Assembly: GCA_012845835.1 (NCBI GenBank)
Contig: JABAKD010000030.1
Location: 2,605,416-2,669,415, forward strand
DNA: 64,000 nucleotides
Origin: Undaria pinnatifida
Lineage: Eukaryota; Sar; Phaeophyceae; Laminariales; Alariaceae
Direction: 5' to 3'
A model generated the notes under the pieces. That model made no database searches. It saw only the letters and a list, made by a program, of their open reading frames with translations, and had not been told where the DNA came from. Shown here one piece after another: positions 33,400 through 44,686 of the stretch; positions within the stretch are counted from its first letter, which is position 1; each line of letters starts with the position of its first letter. The position numbers and the translations under genes are program-made.

Positions 33400-33682
33400 G
33401 GTGGTAGCCCCCCCCACTTTTCTTCAACGAAATCGCCGGTTTTGAAACCAGCCCCCCGCGGTCGTATCTCTCACTGAAATACGGTGGTGGCCCTTGCCGT
33501 CACCCCGACGCCATCATCGTTCGATAGTAGTAGTAGTAGTAGTAGCCCTTTACAGGCAAGAAGGCATGTGAAGATCATTTTTTTTGCATATGACCCTTCC
33601 TCTTGTCTCGTGTCTAAAAGCAGCCATGAAACGGTCGCTAGAGAAAATCGCTTGTTTTGGGGGGGGGGCTATCGTAGAATCA
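33400..33682 (+). mobile_element. GC-MITE copy
   Basis: Diverged left end GGTGGTAGCCCCCCCC; internal AAATCGCCGGTTTTGAAACC, CACCCCGACGCCATCATCG and CAGCCATGAAACGGTCG; right end GGGGGGGCTATCGTAGAATC. A (TAG)n run sits inside at 33527-33545. Confidence 0.55.
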
Positions 33683-34569
33683 GCCCCTGTATATATGTCG
33701 CCGTTGTCCGGCGACAAGTTTCCCCGGGGGGGGGGGGGGAGGGGGGTAGGATACGACAGGGGGGGGGGGGTCCCTTTTTTTTTTCTTTGGCAGCAGTGTT
33801 CTGGGGTCACTCTCGCGGCGCGAGTGACCCACCCACCCCCCATTTCCTTGCTGGCCTTAAGGGTTCGTGCTGCAATTTTTTTTTTTCGATGTGTAATGGA
33901 GAGCTCCGCAACTGAAACGGGGTAACAACCTATAGACGCGCGGCACCAGAAAAAAATGCCTTGAGGGTGAAAAATGGGGGTATGTCATAGCATCATCACA
34001 GCATCATCATAGCATCATCATAGCATCGTCACAACACCCCCCCCCCTAGTATTACCCTTGATCGGGGAGTGTTTCCCTATTCGGTCGAGCGCCAGCCACG
34101 CACACCCAGCACCGCCCTCCTCCTCGGCGCGGGTAAACGGGGTTGTGGCATCCCTCATTGCCACGAGGGTGTTTGGTTTTTTCCGAGAGGTTGCACGCAG
34201 GCGTGCGTCTGAAGTGCGCCGGTATCTCTCTGGATGGAAAAACGGAATGCTAGCGGCAGTGTCAGGCACACTTAGGGTCTCGCTCGTCGGGTCGACAACT
34301 CGGTGTGGATGCAGCAAACGCCTGTAGCGTCGACCTAGTCCCGGGGCCCCTCGTACAACGATGGCTCGAGCTTTATTCTCGAGGAGCACACGGTCGGGGA
34401 CGGTGTCACAAAGCGCGCCGCTCGTGCGCCATGGCTATATATATGGCCCGTGGGGTCGGCAAAACACGCCCTGCCTCTTCTAGCGCGCTGGGAATAACAT
34501 CCCACACTAATTCCAAGTATAATGTTCCAGTCGTCGAGCGGTAGGGGTTGCGTTTTTTGAGCCAAAAAA

Positions 34570-34770
34570 AGGTATACCCTCTGACCGGTTGGGCTCCTCA
34601 AGCTTGCGTGAAACTATCGGTCACACTCGTTTCAACACTTTGCGCGTAGAGACGTTGGTGGGGTGTTTGTTGCGCGAACGACTGCCTTCCCCATGTCATG
34701 TTTTGAGGGCGAGATATTGAGCTACAGCAGTAGCTCCTCATGTTTAGGAGCTCAGACACTTGCCGCTGCA
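34570..34770 (-). repeat. RepC copy, inverted
   Basis: CCGGTTGGGCTCCTCAAGC at one end and GGCGAGATATTGAGC then AGGAGCTCAGAC at the other, the inverse of 24636-24850. Confidence 0.5.
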
Positions 34771-34816
34771 CGTGGGTGCCTTGCCGAGGGATGGCTCGTT
34801 CGCCCGAACGGGGCCA

Positions 34817-35224
34817 TACCGTGTGGGAATACCGTGTGGGAATACCGTGTGGGAAAACCGCGTGGGAATACCGTGTGAGAATACCGTGTGGGAATACCGT
34901 GTGGGAATGCCGTGTGGGAAAACCGTGTGGGAATACCGCGTGGGAATACCATGTGGGAATGCCATGTGGGAAAACCGTGTGGGAATACCGTGTGGGAATG
35001 CCGTGTGGGAATACCGTGTGGGAATACCGTGTGGGAATGCCGTGTGGGAATACCGCGTGGGAATACCGTGTGGGAATGCCATGTGCGAAAACCGTGTGGG
35101 AGTACCGTGTGGGAATGCCGTGTGGGAATACCGCGTGGGAATACGGTGTGGGAATGCCGTGTGGGAAAACCGCGTGGGAATACCGTGTGGGAATACCGTG
35201 TGGGAATACCGTGTGGGAATACCG
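34817..35224. repeat. 13-bp minisatellite with 39-bp higher-order structure
   Basis: About 31 head-to-tail units of ACCGTGTGGGAAT with single-base variants. Units starting with G fall at positions 8, 12, 15, 18, 21, 24 and 27, a period of three units (39 bp) for most of the array. All six frames stay open, giving 13-residue peptide repeats that are not taken as protein. Confidence 0.95.
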
Positions 35225-35229
35225 TCAAC

Positions 35230-35780
35230 GCGTTAGGGGTCGGCCCGCTCCGCGGCGGCGGCGAAGGCGGCGGCGGCGGCTACGGGGTTTTCCTTCTGGG
35301 CTGGCTGGCAAGACATACTAGATCATATTCTTGTTGGTCTTATTAACAAGAATATGAATACTTTTGCGTTTTACGAGGGTGCCCGACCGGTGGTCCTTAT
35401 GTGCATGCAGCAGCCGAGGGTGCCGCAGCGTAACGCACACTCTTGTAGAGGTTGCAAGACAAACCGAGTCAGTGGTGAACTCGCCTCGGGAGAAGGGCCA
35501 GACAAAAAGCACGCAGATCCTCGTACACCTACACGTTGGTTGGTAGTCGGTCGGTCAGTGGTACACGGCGTTCCGCGAGGTTGTTGCAAGAGGGTTCAAA
35601 AGCCGACCGACACACACATGCAAGCCGTTCTGCCTCATGAAACCGCTCCTCCAACGACCAAGCTACCCCGCCGTCTCTGGCTGTCGCTGAACTCCGTTCA
35701 CCTGCGAGAGGAAAACACTGCGGCTGACGTCGTATCACCACCATCGAGAGACACGACGTTATTGGCGTGAAACGCACACG
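35230..35780. other. No confident gene
   Basis: A plus frame of about 138 codons (35354-35770) and overlapping minus frames are all open, and none shows a domain. The 35262-35280 (GGC)n patch is low complexity. Confidence 0.3.
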
Positions 35781-35789
35781 CTTCGATAG

Positions 35790-35900
35790 CGGTCTCACTT
35801 TTCACCCTGATTTTTTTTTTCTGAAGGACGAGGCGCTCCTTAACCCACCTTATTAAGCCAAGAAATCGTCGAAAAATAGACCGCATTTTTTTCAACTTAG
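35790..35900 (-). repeat. RepH copy with a possible PB-MITE remnant
   Basis: On minus: CGACGATTTCTTGGCTTAAT, AAGGTGGGTTAAGGAGCGC and CTTCAGAAAAAA. The AAGGTGG between two TTAA sites equals the PB-MITE right end at 38350-38360, which may be a deletion or excision remnant. Confidence 0.4.
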
Positions 35901-36026
35901 GCCTGATTCTCGTTGCGTACGTACCTAGGCTACTGGGATGTTTTCATCCGGCGGTGTGTATCAAGTTTTTTTTGTTTTTTTTTCGCAAAATCAGTTTTTT
36001 TCTTGGGGTTAAGATCTCGGGACATG

Positions 36027-36119
36027 TTAACCCCTTTAGAGCCCCCGAACCCCTCCCTATACTATATCCACAAGTAAATTTGGCCCCAAAAGCGGGTTTC
36101 CAGTTGTAAAAGGGGTTAA
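36027..36119 (-). mobile_element. PB-MITE copy, TTAA on both sides
   Basis: On plus, TTAACCCCTTTAGAGCCCCC opens the element and GTTGTAAAAGGGGTTAA closes it. TTAA is intact at 36027-36030 and 36116-36119. It is 93 bp long with terminal CCCCTTT/AAAGGGG inverted repeats. RepH-like sequence follows (36120-36180: CATCGTAGCACGCGTCC). Confidence 0.7.
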
Positions 36120-36262
36120 GCTTCCAAAACTGAGGAACCTCGGAAAAAAAAGCGGTGTTCATCGTAGCACGCGTCCGGTCTGGAGGTGCACCGTTCATTG
36201 CTCTGAGACCCCTCACCTGGTTACCTCTATAATATACTCCGGAGTATATGCTATTCTTGTTA

Positions 36263-36315
36263 TATAATTTCGATCTCACAGCTGGAGTGTATTTTAGTTT
36301 TTATAATAATACGCC
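36263..36315 (+). repeat. RepA terminal module fragment
   Basis: TTCGATCTCACAGCTGGAGT, then TATTTTAGTTTTTATAATAA. Confidence 0.5.
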
Positions 36316-36424
36316 AACGTCGTGGTCGTGGCGTTTTTTTGGAATCGTTGACAATATCTTGGTTATAACACCTCCCCCAAAAAGCTGCTGCATTGCTGTA
36401 CTGCTGTACAGGGTAGTTCCGTCG

Positions 36425-36855
36425 GGTGGATGGTGGGTGGCGGCTGGGTAGTGGATGGCGGCTCGCTCGCTCCCCGAGATGGCCGAGTATCGTCCGAAAA
36501 TGAAACTCCCCCCGTCTGTTTCCTGTTTCATACAAGGCCCTCAAGAACCAACTAACTGCTCCCCGCGTACCAGGTGTGCTGCTGCACGTACCGCTGCACT
36601 GCTGTTCTGCTGTATGTAGTAAAGGTTTGGTCGGTGGGTGGGTGGAGGGTGCACTGCGTCGTCCTTGGTGGGTGGGTGGGCCGATGCGTACGTGGGAGTC
36701 TTTTTTTTGTCCTGTGGGAGATGAACCGTTTTTTTTTGTTTCTATAATACCGGCCTCCCACTGGGTACCACCGTCCCCACTGCTGCACTCCTCTGTCCTT
36801 TACTACCGTACGATACGTGCTGCTGCACTGCCGTACTGCTGCCTGCCCTGATATT
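36425..36855 (+). repeat. RepE copy
   Basis: About 430 bp shared in inverse orientation with 63560-64000: CTCGCTCGCTCCCCGAGAT, AATGAAACTCCCCCCGTCTG, ACTGCTCCCCGCGTACCAGG, GGAGGGTGCACTGCGTCGTC, TTGTCCTGTGGGAGATGAAC and CCACCGTCCCCACTGCTGCA. No ORF of note. Confidence 0.75.
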
Positions 36856-36904
36856 ATCTTGTCTTTTTAGTACTTACTTAATACGGAGGATACAGCACCA
36901 ATTT

Positions 36905-37465
36905 GTTTATTTTATATGTCCGCCACACCGGCCGGGAACAGGCATACTTCGGGAGTACCCCACAAATGCCCCTCCACGGCAAAAGCTGTTTTTGAGTACG
37001 AAAAAAAATGCGTGCTGCGGTAGAGGGTGCACCACTTTTTTTTTTTCTGCAAGATTCCTCAATTTTGTTGGGAGCTTTTTAAAGAAGACCTTCTCGCCCA
37101 ACCAAAAAAAAAAAAAAACTGTTTTTTTTGTGAGTTGAAAAATAAATGTAAAAACTCCCTTACTTACGACGTACGGGCGAAAAAAAAAAATGCCGTGTGG
37201 CCTGGAGGTTGCACGTGCAACACACACACACAACGATAGAATCATCACGCCGAAACGCAAAAAAAAATGTGGAACTTCCGACGGTTTTTTGGAGGTAAAA
37301 AAAAAAACAAAAAATGCACACACACGCGAAAAGTGCTCTTCTTTCTTGCCTCTATCGTACGAGCACGTATCTATCTGTGCAGTAAACTGAAAGCGCAAGA
37401 CCCGATCTTCACCCAACACAATCCATTCCATTCCATGGCCTAGGTACACGCCTCGTACCAAAAAA
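36905..37465. other. Open minus frame with biased composition; no gene called
   Basis: A minus frame of about 184 codons is rich in Phe/Lys/Ser from A and T runs. No domain or splice support was seen. Confidence 0.3.
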
Positions 37466-37514
37466 AGAAATACTTGTAGTATTACAACAATACTCCTAGT
37501 GTCCTGCCGACGAC

Positions 37515-37805
37515 GCCATATGTGAAGTTGGAGGCGGGGGACACAGAGTGCCCCCCTGCAGGTCTGCCAATTGAGCAGGTCCTCGGAGAGTACTCACTTT
37601 TTCGTTTCCTTCGTAGAGATTGTAGCTTTATTCGTTTCCACCAGAGCCCGGGATAGCTTCTGAGATCGGAGGCAAGTGCCTGCACGTGATCTACTTCGTA
37701 ACTTTCTCGAATATAAAACGCCAACCTTATCATACGAAACCTATCCAAATGATCTCAATTTCGGATAATTACAGACCTTTCGAAGCCGTATCTTTAACAA
37801 TTACC
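37515..37805 (-). repeat. RepD copy, inverted
   Basis: TGCAGGTCTGCCAATTGAGC, GAGAGTACTCAC, CGTTTCCACCAGAGCC, AACGCCAACCTTATCATACG and TCGGATAATTACAG are the inverse of 18475-18775. Confidence 0.65.
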
Positions 37806-38129
37806 AATTATTCGAGAAAATGGTTGACGCAAACCGCGCACGAGACGAGGGCGGTTTCACACCCTACATTGTTGGTTGGTTTGCGTTTCACTTTGGTTAG
37901 GGCCAGAGGGCTAGGGTTGGGGTAATACATAATTTATTGAACATTATGTCAACCGTTTTCTCCAATAAATGGTAAGGTACCCCTCTGTAAAATACCCCTC
38001 CACACGGCAAACACTACTGTTTTTTGAGTACACAAAAAGAGGTTCAACCCGCGACGAACAATTAATCCCATGGAGGTACAGGATATATCACAAAAAAAAA
38101 AAAAAAAAAAAACGCCACAAGTAAAAATA

Positions 38130-38440
38130 AAAAATAAATGCGGAACTCCGGCGATTTTGGGTTAATTTAGAACCTCGCTTTTTTTGCACCGCAGTCCGGA
38201 CATGGCGGCAAAACACTTGGGAGTTAGACTAGGATGAGTTTAGGAATTGGAAATGGGGTAACGCCTTTACAACTGGAAACCATTTTTTTTTTCCAACAAA
38301 TTTACTTGGATTTATTTCGTGCGTACAGGGAGGGGTTTGGGGGCTCTATAAGGTGGTTAAGGAGCGCTATTACGGAGTTCAGAAAGTGTCTTAAGCCGAA
38401 AAAAAATACCTCTTTTGTAACAGGGCTTCATGAGTGCCGG
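38130..38440 (+). repeat. RepH copy split by PB-MITE
   Basis: The left part (GCGGAACTCCGGCGATTTTG near 38138) and right part (GGAGCGCTATTACGGAG, TTCAGAAAG) flank the PB-MITE at 38259-38360. Confidence 0.4.
38259..38360 (+). mobile_element. PB-MITE copy
   Basis: Left GTAACGCCTTTACAACTGG, right GGGGGCTCTATAAGGTGGTTAA. The right TTAA is intact and the left is GTAA. Confidence 0.55.
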
Positions 38441-39076
38441 CGTTTCGTGCAGTATGGCAATACCCCGTGCAGGGAGATTTTCGCGCTGTATTTTTTGTTT
38501 TGGGGTGCCCCTGCAGAGTCGGCACCCATGTTTTTTGCCGGTGTCGAGTGTGTGCCGGACGCTATGCTGGAACGACTAGGAGTTGCTTAATATCCACCGT
38601 CGTCGGCAACGTCGCGACTTTTTCGTTCCAAAACGTTTCGTCGATGTCTTCGCGCTGTTGGACGTTGCCCCCGAAAAGTCGCGGCCGGGGGCTCGAGCGC
38701 GCGCGAGGTTTTGCTTTTCCATCATCGTCGTAGGAGGCTACCAGATATTGTCCGAAAAATCGCGGTCGGGTCCTTGTGACTTCGGCTTGTGTCTCCCCCT
38801 TCCCCCCGCAACCATCGTCTCGCAACCGTCGTCATGGTTTGCTGTAGTGTACCATGCGGCACCGAGCCGAACGTCGTGCTTGCGTGACATATGTCTAGGC
38901 TCATGTAGGACGCGTGACTGTACGTGACTGTGCGCGGCCGGCGCGGCGGCGAGAGCAAAGTGACATATACACATGATGCCCACACGACACCGAAAGCGTG
39001 TGGCTGCATGCGTAAGGGAGCGCGGGCGGACGAAGTAGATTTCGAAAACAAGCGATACAACAGCGCGAGCTTCGCC

Positions 39077-40251
39077 TCACAAAGGGGACGCTTTACTATT
39101 ACTAGCACTCTCCCTTCCCACTGCCGCTGCTGCATACCTGGCCGGCACAAGCGTGGGAGAGACTGTTATCTGGAACCATGCGAGGCCCACAGTCGCCGGC
39201 CGGGTGTCGGTTCGGAGGTTCGCCTCCCCCTGCGCGTGTCGCCACCACGCAGTTAGTGTTGAGTCATCCTTGGTGCGGTGGTGACGTTGGCCGCTGGTAT
39301 GGGTCACCCCTGTTTGGCAGTCTTGCCGACGCCTCGTGACCCGGTGGGCAACCCCGCTCGAGGTCGATGTCGCGCAGCTCGACGCGCGTAAGGCCGTGGC
39401 GCTATGGTAGCAGAGATTACCGATTTTGGAAAGGAGTACAGCCGGGTTTGTGCCAAGGCCGATGGATGATTCGTTCACGCCCGCACGCGGATTAGATCGT
39501 ACAGCTGCCGCGTGGACAGACAGACCGAAGTCTGACCCCGTCGGCGTTGTATCGAGTGCTCGTGCCGGCTCGACACCCGGGGCAAAGGCAGCCCCGCGTT
39601 CATCGTCCACACCTCGGTCTTGTGGTTTGAGCTTGCATCTGCCCTGGGACGACGCACATCGGCACGGAATGTGTGGGTGTGCTGGATCGTCAATGGGTAA
39701 AACTAACAGATTGAAATGTGAAGGAGATACGCACATTCATACGTTCGACGGGGTTGGCTCGCTCGGGCAGGAGCAGGGCGTTCCCGGGGGGTGGGGAGGG
39801 GGGGGCGGGGGCGGGGTGTAGACTCATCCCGAAATGATGGAAGTTGTCAAGCAGCTCGGCTCGAGTGGCGAAATGGGATGCGCGGTCGAGCGCCACGTAA
39901 TCCCCGCGTCGGGCGGCGTCGCCTTCGGCTACCTTGAACGAACTACCCAGGAGCCAGGCCATGTGGGCATACCTCGGGTGCTAGAAAAGGGTCCCCGACG
40001 TTGTCACATGGCCTCACGCGCCTGGGTCCGGGCAACATTACCGCGGAGTACGACACGGTTGTTGCGAGAAGCACAACGTCACCATCACCCCCCGAGACGT
40101 CACCCTCAGATCTGCGTAGCTCTGCGACATCATGATTACAACCTGGCTTGTCCTTGTCAATGAATGCGCACTCAGCGAACGAGCGGTTGTCACGGAGCTG
40201 CACGACGGGGGGAAAAATAATATCTTCAACGCCCACTGCGAAGAGACCCAC
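39077..40251 (-). pseudogene. Possible frameshifted coding region, unrecognised
   Basis: Three minus segments have protein-like composition: 40251-39943 (GVEDIIFPPVVQLRDNRSF, IDKDKPGCNHDVAELRRSE), 39962-about 39800 (ARRGDYVALDRASHFATRAE) and 39736-39077. The first two overlap by 20 bp in different frames, as a single indel in one reading frame would give. No domain was recognised and no start can be fixed. A transposon gene is possible. Confidence 0.28.
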
Positions 40252-40306
40252 GGATCCAAGGCCTTACCACACCAACGTAAATTAAATGGATGAAACAGAG
40301 AGCCGT

Positions 40307-40560
40307 TTCTACGGTAGCCCCCCCCCCAACCTTTTTTTCACGAGATCGCCAGTCTTGAAGACAGCTCCCGGCCGTATCTCCTGAAACACGGTGGTGCCCC
40401 TTTCCACCCCGACATCACCGCCTCATAGCACAAAAGAAAATACATTAAGATGTGTGTTTTCATCATGGCATCCTTTCTCGTGTGAAGCAGCCATGAAACA
40501 ATCGTTGAAGACAATCGCCGTTTTTTTGGGGGGGGGCGGGGGGGCTATTATTGTGGAATC
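40307..40560 (+). mobile_element. GC-MITE copy with both inverted ends
   Basis: Left TTCTACGGTAGCCCCCCCCC; right GGGGGGGCTATTATTGTGGAATC. The internal GATCGCCAGTCTTGAAGAC, CACCCCGACATCACCG and GCAGCCATGAAACAATCG match the other copies. It is 254 bp without an ORF. Confidence 0.6.
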
Positions 40561-40564
40561 AGTC

Positions 40565-41140
40565 CAGAGGGCATGTGTCCGGACCTCAACTGCCACGAAA
40601 ACCTGCGTTGGGCATGTACTACACGCGTCATCGGAATGTACTCACCGGTACCCGCCATCGAGGAGCCGTTGTTGTTGAGATGTTGCCGTTTTTCCTTGAT
40701 GCCATTATTCTCGCGTTCTCACGTTAATCTGTCTCCCCCAACAAAAAATATATGATCACCCGTGATCGGGAACCCAGCCAGGCTCAACCTTCTGCAAGGG
40801 AAAACAGAAAACAAACCAGGGAGAAAAAAAGACGACCAAGGAGAGAATCTAAGGAACAACAAAAACAACAAATAAATGCTCTTCCTCTCTAGGAATAGAA
40901 CAACGCGCACAAACTTTCATATTAAAAAACGTTTGCGCCCTGGCACCAGTTTGCGCGGGCGTATTTTACGATCGCAAGCAAGTGTGGAGTACAATATGTT
41001 TCCTTGTCGTATGATGCACGCGTACCGGCTCGGAAAGAAAAAGCGCAACGTTGCCAAACAAGGTTGTTTTTTTTGGGTGCAGGGTCGAGACGACGATGAC
41101 TGACGTGTTACGGTTTTACGGTTGGGGCCTAAAACTAAAA
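40565..41140. other. No gene recognised
   Basis: Short ORFs only. Lys/Asn-rich readings come from A runs. Confidence 0.3.
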
Positions 41141-41214
41141 CTCAATTTGAACTCCGAGAGATTAGATCAACAGAAAACTCAATTTGAACTCCGAGAGATT
41201 AGATCAACAGAAAA
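41141..41214. repeat. Perfect 37-bp tandem duplication
   Basis: CTCAATTTGAACTCCGAGAG followed by ATTAGATCAACAGAAAA occurs at 41141 and again at 41178 with no differences. Confidence 0.9.
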
Positions 41215-41689
41215 CCGGACAAGAGACGCGGCAGAATCGGGAAAAGAAACACTGCACCCCAGGGCGAGCATAGAAAAATCCGGAAAAATCCGAAAAAAAA
41301 AACCTCAAGAGGGGAGGGTATGGACGAGAGCGAAGAAAGTTGAAGCGGGCCGAGATGCTACTGGTGACGGCTGGCCGAGAGGCGCACATCGCGATTAATA
41401 AAATGATAAGATCAGCGCCAGATTAAAGTTCAGGCTTTTGGTGTCAAACCCGCACCCTTAGCACCCCCCCCCTCCCTTCCGCCCTTGGACCTTGGTGCCG
41501 ACCCCTCTCCTGTGCTGTTGGGGATGGTGGAAAATGTCTCCGAAAACATTACCCCTCGGCTAAGCAGGCGACCCTCTCCCCACGCGCGTGTAAAGAAAAC
41601 CCCGCGCAAATATATATAGTCTATATCCTGCGTGTTCTACATGGTATGATACGTGTTCATACGCACTCTCTCGTCCCAATCCGGCGTTG

Positions 41690-41880
41690 TGGTTGTCGTT
41701 GTTGTTGCTGCTGCTGCGCTGTTGTTGTGTTGTTGTTGTTGCTGTTGTTGCTGTTGTTGTTGTTCTCGTCGCCTGATCTAGTCCGTGGTTGCAGAACAGA
41801 GTGTGGAAGAATACCCCAGGGAAAAACGGTATGGTACCCTATCGTGTCGGCGTCAGTGTGTGGGCGTAGATCATGACTTG
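41690..41880 (+). repeat. RepB copy with (GTT)n head
   Basis: GTT/GCT-rich head to about 41765, then diverged GATCTAGTCCGTGGTTGCAG and AGAATACCCCAGGGA body blocks. Confidence 0.5.
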
Positions 41881-42084
41881 AGCATCGCGCTTCGGTGCCC
41901 ACCACCACCCGATGCACAGTGGGGAAAGCGGAGAGGGGGGTGACGGGGCTTCCCTTGCCTACTGCAAAATTAAGTTTGTCGTAGAGAGCTCTGATCGAGC
42001 TCCACGACACACGTGCTCCCATCCAGTAAAAATCCCCTACTGCTTCGCCTTTCACCATCCATCCGCTCAATAAGCGGAGATTTT

Positions 42085-42086
42085 GA

Positions 42087-42122
<36 letters not shown>

Positions 42123-42125
42123 CAC
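42085..42125. repeat. (GCAC)n microsatellite
   Basis: Nine near-pure tetranucleotide units. Confidence 0.9.
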
Positions 42126-42930
42126 GCGCGGGCATACATTTCCATGGTATAATAGGATATGATACACATCATCGGAAGCAGGCGCAAAAATCCCATCCTA
42201 CACGCTGTGCGATCTCGCCGCCCAGGAGTAGACAAAGGTGACACTGGGGCGGGTCGGGCGCGACGATTCTAATTCGGAAATGCCCTAAAACGGTGTATTT
42301 TATCTCCCCCGCAGTTTTGATGGGTGTAGGCGCGTGGGGGGCGGCGCCCTCGAAAAGACCGCCGATATATGTTGATCGGCAAAAGTCTAAAACAAAAACT
42401 ACCACACCTGTACGTTCGATACTCCATCTTACGTACGTCACTTTTCCGATCCGGTAGACCAAAGCCCTACGATGCTCTGCATTTTTCAAGAGCGCCTAGA
42501 GCTGCAATTTTTTTTATTGTAACAGCTCCTCCTGCCGTCGCACTTCAACACGGTAGATACCAAAGAAAGGCACACAGCGCATCTTCCTGCAGAGTGGGGT
42601 GAGTGCCCAGCCAGGCAGAGATGCTTGTGTTGTGGGCGCAATGATCAGTAGACGCGCGTCTTTCCCATGCATTTATTAGAACACACGCGCACATGCGTGA
42701 AGCTTACGGGGGTATCGTGCGCAAAAACGCGGCGACATAATAAGGTGTATGGCGGCCACTACAAACGAGTCTCGACCCGTTTCCCCTCCAAGTATGGTTG
42801 GAGTTAGGGGAAGGGGGCGGCAGCGGTCACGGTCTCCGCCACCGCCACCGCGATGATACACCAGATGCGCGACACGCACATTGGACTGGCACACCAACTT
42901 CTTGCTGCCACCGCGGCGGATATCCGCGCT
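42126..42930. other. No gene recognised
   Basis: Only ORFs up to about 108 codons, and no repeat family match seen by eye. Confidence 0.3.
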
Positions 42931-42932
42931 TA

Positions 42933-43001
42933 CCACCACCACCACCACCACCACCACCGCCACCACCACCACCACCACCACCACCACCACCACCACCACC
43001 A

Positions 43002-43096
<95 letters not shown>

Positions 43097-43125
43097 CACT
43101 ACTACTACTACTACTACTACTTCTT

Positions 43126-43215
<90 letters not shown>
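42933..43215. repeat. Compound (CAC)n then (TAC)n microsatellite
   Basis: About 67 bp of CAC units switch abruptly to about 215 bp of TAC/ACT units with rare CAC and TTC variants. It directly abuts the PB-MITE fragment at 43224. Confidence 0.95.
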
Positions 43216-43223
43216 TCACAAAA

Positions 43224-43278
43224 TTACTTGAACTTAGTATAGGGAGGGATTTGGGGGGCTCTATAGTCTAAAGGTTTA
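43224..43278 (+). mobile_element. PB-MITE right half
   Basis: AAATTACTTGAACTTAGTAT, AGGGAGGGATTTGG and GGGCTCTATAG. The left half is replaced by the microsatellite. Confidence 0.5.
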
Positions 43279-43289
43279 CAACCTGTTTT

Positions 43290-43680
43290 GGTCGTGCTTT
43301 GGTCTGCCTTGTTGAGAGGGCTACAATGACGTCCGTCGGTTTCAATAACATTTGCTACTAACAACTGTTATTACACATGTTTCCTAATTCAGCAGAAAGT
43401 GGAAGTCGCAAACACCCTCTATTATACCTAGTACGCAAGCACCCTACTAGACCTAGTACATCTTACGCCACGACTGACTAAATACAGTACAGGACATCTA
43501 CTAGAGAAACGAGAAACAGAAGCACTGCGAAAAAAAAATTTGCTGGGAGAGGGCGCGTTCTACACTACTAGAGCTTCGCATCATCAGTGAATTTTTGCTC
43601 CTCCCGGATCCATTAGATTCCTGTTAAAATGTCACCCAGCCATCACGCGGTCGGGGGTTCCACTTTGTGGGCCAGGCGTT
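43290..43680. other. No gene recognised
   Basis: AT-rich DNA with CCTACTAGACCTAGTAC and CTCTATTATACCTAGTAC as a weak local repeat near 43425-43460. Confidence 0.3.
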
Positions 43681-43681
43681 T

Positions 43682-44167
43682 CTGACCTTGTGACCTTGTG
43701 ACCTTGTGACCTTGTGACCTTGTGACCTTGTGATCTTGTTACCTTGTGATTTTGTGACTTTGTTACATTGTGACCTTGTGACTTTGTGACCTTGTGACCT
43801 TTTTGCCTTGTGACCTTGTGACCTTGTGACCTTGTGACCTTGTGACCTTGTGACCTTGTGACCTTGTTGCCTTGTTGCCTTGTGACCTTGTGACCTTGTG
43901 ATTTTGTGACCTTGTGACCTTGTGACCTTGTGACCTTGTTACCTTGTGACCTTGTTACCTTGTTACCTTGTTACCTTGTGACCCTTGTGACCTTGTGACC
44001 TTGTGACCTTGTGACCTTGTGACCTTGTGATCTTGTTACCTTGTGATTTTGTGACTTTGTTACATTGTGACCTTGTGACCTTGTGACCTTGTTGCCTTGT
44101 GACCTTGTGACCTTGTGACCTTGTGATCTTGTGACCTTGTGACCTTGTGACCTTGTGACCTTGTTAC
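43682..44167. repeat. 8-bp minisatellite with an internal long-range duplication
   Basis: About 58-60 units of TGACCTTG with variants TTACCTTG, TTGCCTTG and TGATCTTG. A variant block beginning TGATCTTGTTACC recurs at 43731 and 44028 (297 bp apart), so part of the array was duplicated as a block. Confidence 0.95.
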
Positions 44168-44261
44168 CGGTTGAGACCTCCTCAAGCGTGGAACTATTAT
44201 ACATAAATTCACGAGAGTACATTTGTGTTTAGAACTACTACAACGCATATATATATGCATA

Positions 44262-44425
44262 TTATAAATTCGGTTTCACAGCGCTGGAGCGTATTTTTAT
44301 CTTTGTAATATATTAAAAAAAAAGTTGTTCGAGTTGCTTGCGCGAACGAATGCCTTCCAAGTCATGTTTCGGGCGAGGTATGGAGCTCCTCGTTCATGCT
44401 ACGAAGGAGCTCAGAAACTCCCGCT
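44262..44425. repeat. Degenerate RepA end followed by inverted RepC fragment
   Basis: TTCGGTTTCACAGCGCTGGA and CGTATTTTTATCTTTG at 44268-44310 resemble the RepA end. TTGCGCGAACGAATGCCTT, GGCGAGGTATGGAGCTCCTC and GGAGCTCAGAAA at 44338-44425 are inverse RepC. Confidence 0.45.
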
Positions 44426-44686
44426 GCGTCCTGCAGTGGTGCTCCGGGTGGGGGTCCTGCCGACGACGCCATATGTAGTGGTGCTCCGAGTGGGGGATGC
44501 GTGGTGGGTCGGTGTTAGGAAGCGTGCCCCTCATGGGTTCCGGTGCCCTTGTTTGGTCTCTCCTCATGGCTCGCTGGATAGACTCAAAAGCTTATACGTT
44601 ATTTCCTCTACATTAAACTCTAAAAGACAGACAAAACAGGCCTAGGCACGATAGGGCAGGGTAGAGCACGAAGAGCAGGTAGTGAG

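Noticed and set aside
34740-35346. ORFs of 112-193 codons and a CRISPR-like look for the 13-bp array
   Set aside because: There are no spacers; units are directly adjacent. Open frames follow from a stop-free 13-bp unit.
42798-43271. Poly-Thr, poly-Val, poly-Tyr and poly-Leu ORFs across (CAC)n/(TAC)n
   Set aside because: Trinucleotide repeat read in several frames.
43682-44222. Lys/Val/Thr/Arg-rich repeat ORF
   Set aside because: Three 8-bp units equal eight codons, so the array is open by periodicity.
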